Source of the DNA: Solirubrobacterales bacterium
Lineage (GTDB): Bacteria > Actinomycetota > Thermoleophilia > Solirubrobacterales > Solirubrobacteraceae
NCBI GenBank assembly: GCA_017354065.1
Contig: JAFMRN010000081.1
Location: 1 to 7,397, forward strand
Length of the DNA: 7,397 nt
Direction: 5' to 3'
The notes below the pieces were generated by a model, which was not told where the DNA came from, searched no databases, and saw only the letters and a program-made list of their open reading frames with translations. The translations under genes were made by a program, and so were the position numbers. Each line of letters starts with the position of its first letter. Within the stretch, counting starts at the first letter, position 1. Positions 5,403 through 7,397 of the stretch are shown here, piece by piece.

Positions 5403-5731
5403 GCGGCAAGCACCGCCCCGATCGTTCCCGCGAAGGACTCCCAGCGCGCGCGCCGCTCACCCAGCGCGCGCTCACCGCGTCTGGTGAGTGAGTAGACGCG
5501 CCGGCGGCGGCCAGACTCGCTGGACCACTCGGACGCCAGCAGACCTTCGCGCTCCAGCCGGTGCAGCGCCGGGTAGACCGTGCCCTCACTCAGGGCCAAC
5601 TCCCCGCCCGAGCGCGCCTTCAACGCCTCAATCACGGCGTAGCCGTGCAGGGGCCCGCCGGTCAGGACCGCCAGCAGCAACCCGTCCAGGTGGCCTTTCA
5701 GTTCCTCAGCATCGATCGCCATGTCCGGCAC
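5399..5731 (-). CDS. PadR-family transcriptional regulator
   Basis: 110 aa from the GTG at 5731, or 107 aa from the ATG at 5722. GAGG lies four bases before the GTG, which is short but usable, so the start is undecided. The sequence is a compact PadR winged-helix domain of the short (subfamily 2-like) type: HLDGLLLAVLTGGPLHGYAVIEAL (14-37), LSEGTVYPALHRLEREGLLASEW (47-69, recognition helix and following turn), SGRRRRVYSLTRRGERAL (73-90, wing and start of the last helix). PadR proteins are dimeric repressors, often sensing lipophilic or phenolic compounds or membrane stress and acting on adjacent membrane genes. Here the gene overlaps the downstream membrane protein gene by four bases. An ATGT-N5-ACAT half-site pair (5721-5733) spans the start codons; classical PadR sites are ATGT-N8-ACAT, so self-binding is plausible but not assured. 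Confidence 0.9.
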   Translation of the reverse strand: MPDMAIDAEELKGHLDGLLLAVLTGGPLHGYAVIEALKARSGGELALSEGTVYPALHRLEREGLLASEWSSESGRRRRVYSLTRRGERALGERRARWESFAGTIGAVLAA

Positions 5732-5862
5732 ATTACCTCGTCATACAAGGCATTGCAAGCCAAGGCATCGCCGGCGGGCGTTACAGCCCTGTCACAAAAG
5801 TCACTCATTCGTTACAGGTTCCCAGGGGTGCTGTACCTATATGAGCAGGCGAGACCCGAAGC
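5732..5862. promoter_or_regulatory. Control region upstream of padR, rich in short repeats
   Basis: 131 bp between padR and the end of the HAD gene. It is more AT-rich than its surroundings. It holds CAAGGCATNGC twice, 15 bp apart (5746-5756 and 5761-5771), CGTTACAG twice, 31 bp apart (5779-5786 and 5810-5817), and GTCAC twice, 9 bp apart (5791-5795 and 5800-5804). These could be binding sites for PadR or another factor. I see no convincing -35/-10 pair for padR. Confidence 0.4.
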
Positions 5863-6675
5863 TCAGCCGCCGGCCAGCGTCGAAATCACGGCCTCATACA
5901 CCCCGGCGCCAAAGCCGTCCTCGCACACCCGTACGCGTGGGTGCGAACGCGCCTCAGCACTAAGCGCAGGGTCACGCTCGGCGCCGTTGCCGACCAGCCA
6001 GAAGGTCCCGACCGTGGAGACCATCTCCATGTCCTCACGCGAGTCACCGACCGCGATGCACTCCTCCGGTGCGTAGCCCCGGTTCTGCATGTGCCGCGCG
6101 ACGCCGCGCAGCTTGGAGGCGCCACCGGGCATCAGGTGGTAGCAGTGCACCTCAGCACCCAGATACGGCCACAGCCCGCCGGTCAGCACACCGTTGTCGA
6201 CCAGCCGCAACCAATCTAGCCCGGACTCGGCCAGCAACGCGTTGGCCTCCCTAACATCCACGGACCCGCGGAACAGGTGTGAGACCTCGCGCCCCTCAGA
6301 CCAGGGCAAATGCGGCTCAAACTGCGGGAAGGCCTCATCGAGGATGGCGGGCGCCCCGCTCGCGGCGATCTGATCGTGGATCGTGCCCTCGTCCTCTGAG
6401 GGCACCAGACCGTCGGTCAGCCACTCCAGCTCGCCGTCCAGCACCAGCGCGCAGCCCAGCTCGAACACGTACGCGGAGCAGCCCAGCAGCCGCGCGTCCT
6501 CATAGGCGTTGGATTGCCGCCGGCCGGTGACCACCACGACCTCGACGTCAGCACGAAAACAAGCCTCGACGGCCCGAGCACCCAATAGCGATACGCCGCC
6601 GTCCGCCGCGCGGAACAACGACCCGCCCGGACCCAGCAGCGTCCCATCTAAATCGACGTACACACAGCGCAACAC
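5863..6675 (-). CDS. HAD-superfamily (subclass IIB) phosphatase
   Basis: About 270 aa from the GTG at 6675, which gives VLRCVYVDLDGTLLG. A longer frame starts with GTG at 6711 (282 aa) but would overlap the divergent helicase start. Visible HAD motifs, in 270-aa numbering: motif I DLDGTLL (8-14, nucleophile and acid/base Asp), motif II VVVTGR (47-52, Thr50), motif III Lys188 in GGASKLRG, and motif IV VGDSREDMEM (209-218). The cap between motifs II and III (about 65-180) is of C2 type, as in Cof, sucrose-phosphate or mannosyl-3-phosphoglycerate phosphatases. These hydrolyse small sugar phosphates or related compounds in the cytosol; the exact substrate cannot be read. A TATGGT -10 lies eight bases before the GTG, suggesting a nearly leaderless transcript. 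Codon 9, the Leu between the two catalytic Asp residues, is the rare TTA. Confidence 0.87.
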   Translation of the reverse strand: MLRCVYVDLDGTLLGPGGSLFRAADGGVSLLGARAVEACFRADVEVVVVTGRRQSNAYEDARLLGCSAYVFELGCALVLDGELEWLTDGLVPSEDEGTIHDQIAASGAPAILDEAFPQFEPHLPWSEGREVSHLFRGSVDVREANALLAESGLDWLRLVDNGVLTGGLWPYLGAEVHCYHLMPGGASKLRGVARHMQNRGYAPEECIAVGDSREDMEMVSTVGTFWLVGNGAERDPALSAEARSHPRVRVCEDGFGAGVYEAVISTLAGG

Positions 6676-6683
6676 GCGCGAGG

Positions 6684-6689
6684 ACCATA
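6684..6689 (-). promoter_or_regulatory. Possible -10 element of the HAD gene
   Basis: TATGGT on the minus strand is followed by eight bases and then GTG (6675). It is the same hexamer as the -10 at 2404-2409. No convincing -35 is seen at 16-18 bp. If used, transcription would start within a few bases of the start codon. Confidence 0.3.
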
Positions 6690-6700
6690 CTGACCAAGCA

Positions 6701-7397
6701 GTGGCAACCACCGGATACGACAGAACGACCGAATCCTGGGACGCGGCGCTGGAACTCGGACGCCAGGACGAACGGCTCGTTTATGAGGACGTCCACCCCG
6801 CCGTGGAGCCGATCAACGAGCCGATCCCCGACGGGCTCGACCCCCGCCTGATACAGGCGCTCGACGCCAAGCAGATCACAGAGCTCTACAGCCACCAAGC
6901 GCGAGCGCTCCTGTCGGCCTTCGAGCAGACCACGATCGTCACGACTGGCACCGCGTCAGGCAAATCACTGACCTTTCAGCTGCCGGCGCTACAGCTCTTG
7001 CTCCAGGACCCGAAGGCCCGGGCACTGTTCCTGTATCCGACCAAGGCGCTGGCCCAGGACCAGGCCCGCGCGATCCACAGCTTCAACCTGAACCAGATCC
7101 GACCCGCGATCTATGACGGCGACACACCCCGCCAGGAACGTCCCGCGATCAGACGCCGTTCGAACCTGGTGATCACGAACCCGGACATGCTGCACGTCGG
7201 GATCCTGCCCCACCACGACAGCTGGGGGGACTTCTTCGCCAACCTCGCCTTCGTGGTGATTGATGAGGCGCACGTCTACCGCGGCGTGTTCGGCTCCCAC
7301 GTCGCCAACGTGATCCGCCGACTCCGGCGCATCGCCAACCACTATCAAACGAGCCCCCGCTTCCTGCTCACAAGTGCCACGATCGCCAACCCCAAAC
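6701..7397 (+). CDS. DEAH-box helicase, COG1205/MrfA type (C-terminus outside window)
   Basis: I translated this by hand from a GTG at 6701: 232 codons remain open to the window edge. It is the first RecA-like domain of a superfamily 2 DNA helicase. Motifs in order: LYSHQARAL (62-70, Q-like), TTGTASGKS (81-89, motif I/Walker A), YPTKALAQDQ (112-121, Ia), TNPDML (159-164, Ib), VIDEAHVYRG (186-195, motif II with DEAH), TSATIANP (224-231, motif III). The TGTASGKS and FPTKALAQDQ-like wording, and DEAHxYRGxFGxH, are typical of the YprA/MrfA/Hrq1-like group, implicated in repair of mitomycin-type DNA damage in Bacillus. The full protein in this group is about 750-800 aa with a C-terminal Zn-binding DUF1998 domain, which would lie outside. 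The GTG start has no clear Shine-Dalgarno; the divergent HAD gene starts about 25 bp away. The group is fairly sure; the precise role is inferred. Confidence 0.9.
   Translation, partial: MATTGYDRTTESWDAALELGRQDERLVYEDVHPAVEPINEPIPDGLDPRLIQALDAKQITELYSHQARALLSAFEQTTIVTTGTASGKSLTFQLPALQLLLQDPKARALFLYPTKALAQDQARAIHSFNLNQIRPAIYDGDTPRQERPAIRRRSNLVITNPDMLHVGILPHHDSWGDFFANLAFVVIDEAHVYRGVFGSHVANVIRRLRRIANHYQTSPRFLLTSATIANPK

Noticed and set aside
5561..6076. Plus-strand frame across padR and the HAD gene
   Set aside because: Antisense to two genes with clear family motifs; no recognizable domain.
6989..7348. Minus-strand frame inside the helicase
   Set aside because: Val/Asp-rich antisense shadow of helicase motifs Ia to II on the plus strand.

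Overview
The window looks like chromosomal DNA of a high-GC actinobacterium. The gene types (paralogous exported proteins with a VALFFAxGG-like leader, a divergent GpsA, a PadR/membrane-protein pair, and a COG1205-type helicase) make me think of Thermoleophilia/Solirubrobacterales. That placement is from memory of such genomes, not from a search. No rRNA, tRNA, CRISPR array, transposase or integrase is visible.

Region 1 (about 1-2303, minus strand) is a tight three-gene cluster of exported or surface proteins. From upstream to downstream it holds: a single-pass membrane protein with a His-rich basic stretch and a long Ala/Ser/Pro tail (1287-2303); a small secreted protein (767-1246); and a larger secreted protein with a clear signal peptide (763 down to the window edge, 3' end missing). 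The last gene is open to the edge and is easy to miss for that reason. Base composition in this last gene is clearly lower in GC than in the housekeeping genes to the right.

Region 2 (2304-2453) is an AT-rich divergent control region. It has a good plus-strand promoter (TTGTCT-17-TATGGT) and a possible minus-strand promoter. A perfect 8+1+8 palindrome, CAAATTGATTCAATTTG, is placed to affect both.

Region 3 (2454-3217, plus strand) is a two-gene operon with ATGA overlap: a small excisionase-family (MerR-like HTH) DNA-binding protein and an unrecognised 157-aa helical protein. The HTH protein and the first gene of the divergent surface cluster share a short DFWG motif. I infer that regions 1-3 form one regulated unit.

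Region 4 (3218-3473) is a 256-bp gap with a small hairpin and a possible gene remnant, followed by a divergent gpsA (3474-4592, plus). gpsA overlaps tail-to-tail by 33 bp with a minus-strand polytopic membrane protein (4560-5402). That protein is translationally coupled to an upstream PadR-family repressor gene (5399-5731). The 131 bp upstream of padR contains several short repeats that could be operators.

Region 5 (5863-7397) has a HAD-IIB phosphatase (minus) and, divergently and almost touching, the N-terminal 232 residues of a COG1205/MrfA-type DEAH helicase (plus, runs off the right edge). Both look close to leaderless.
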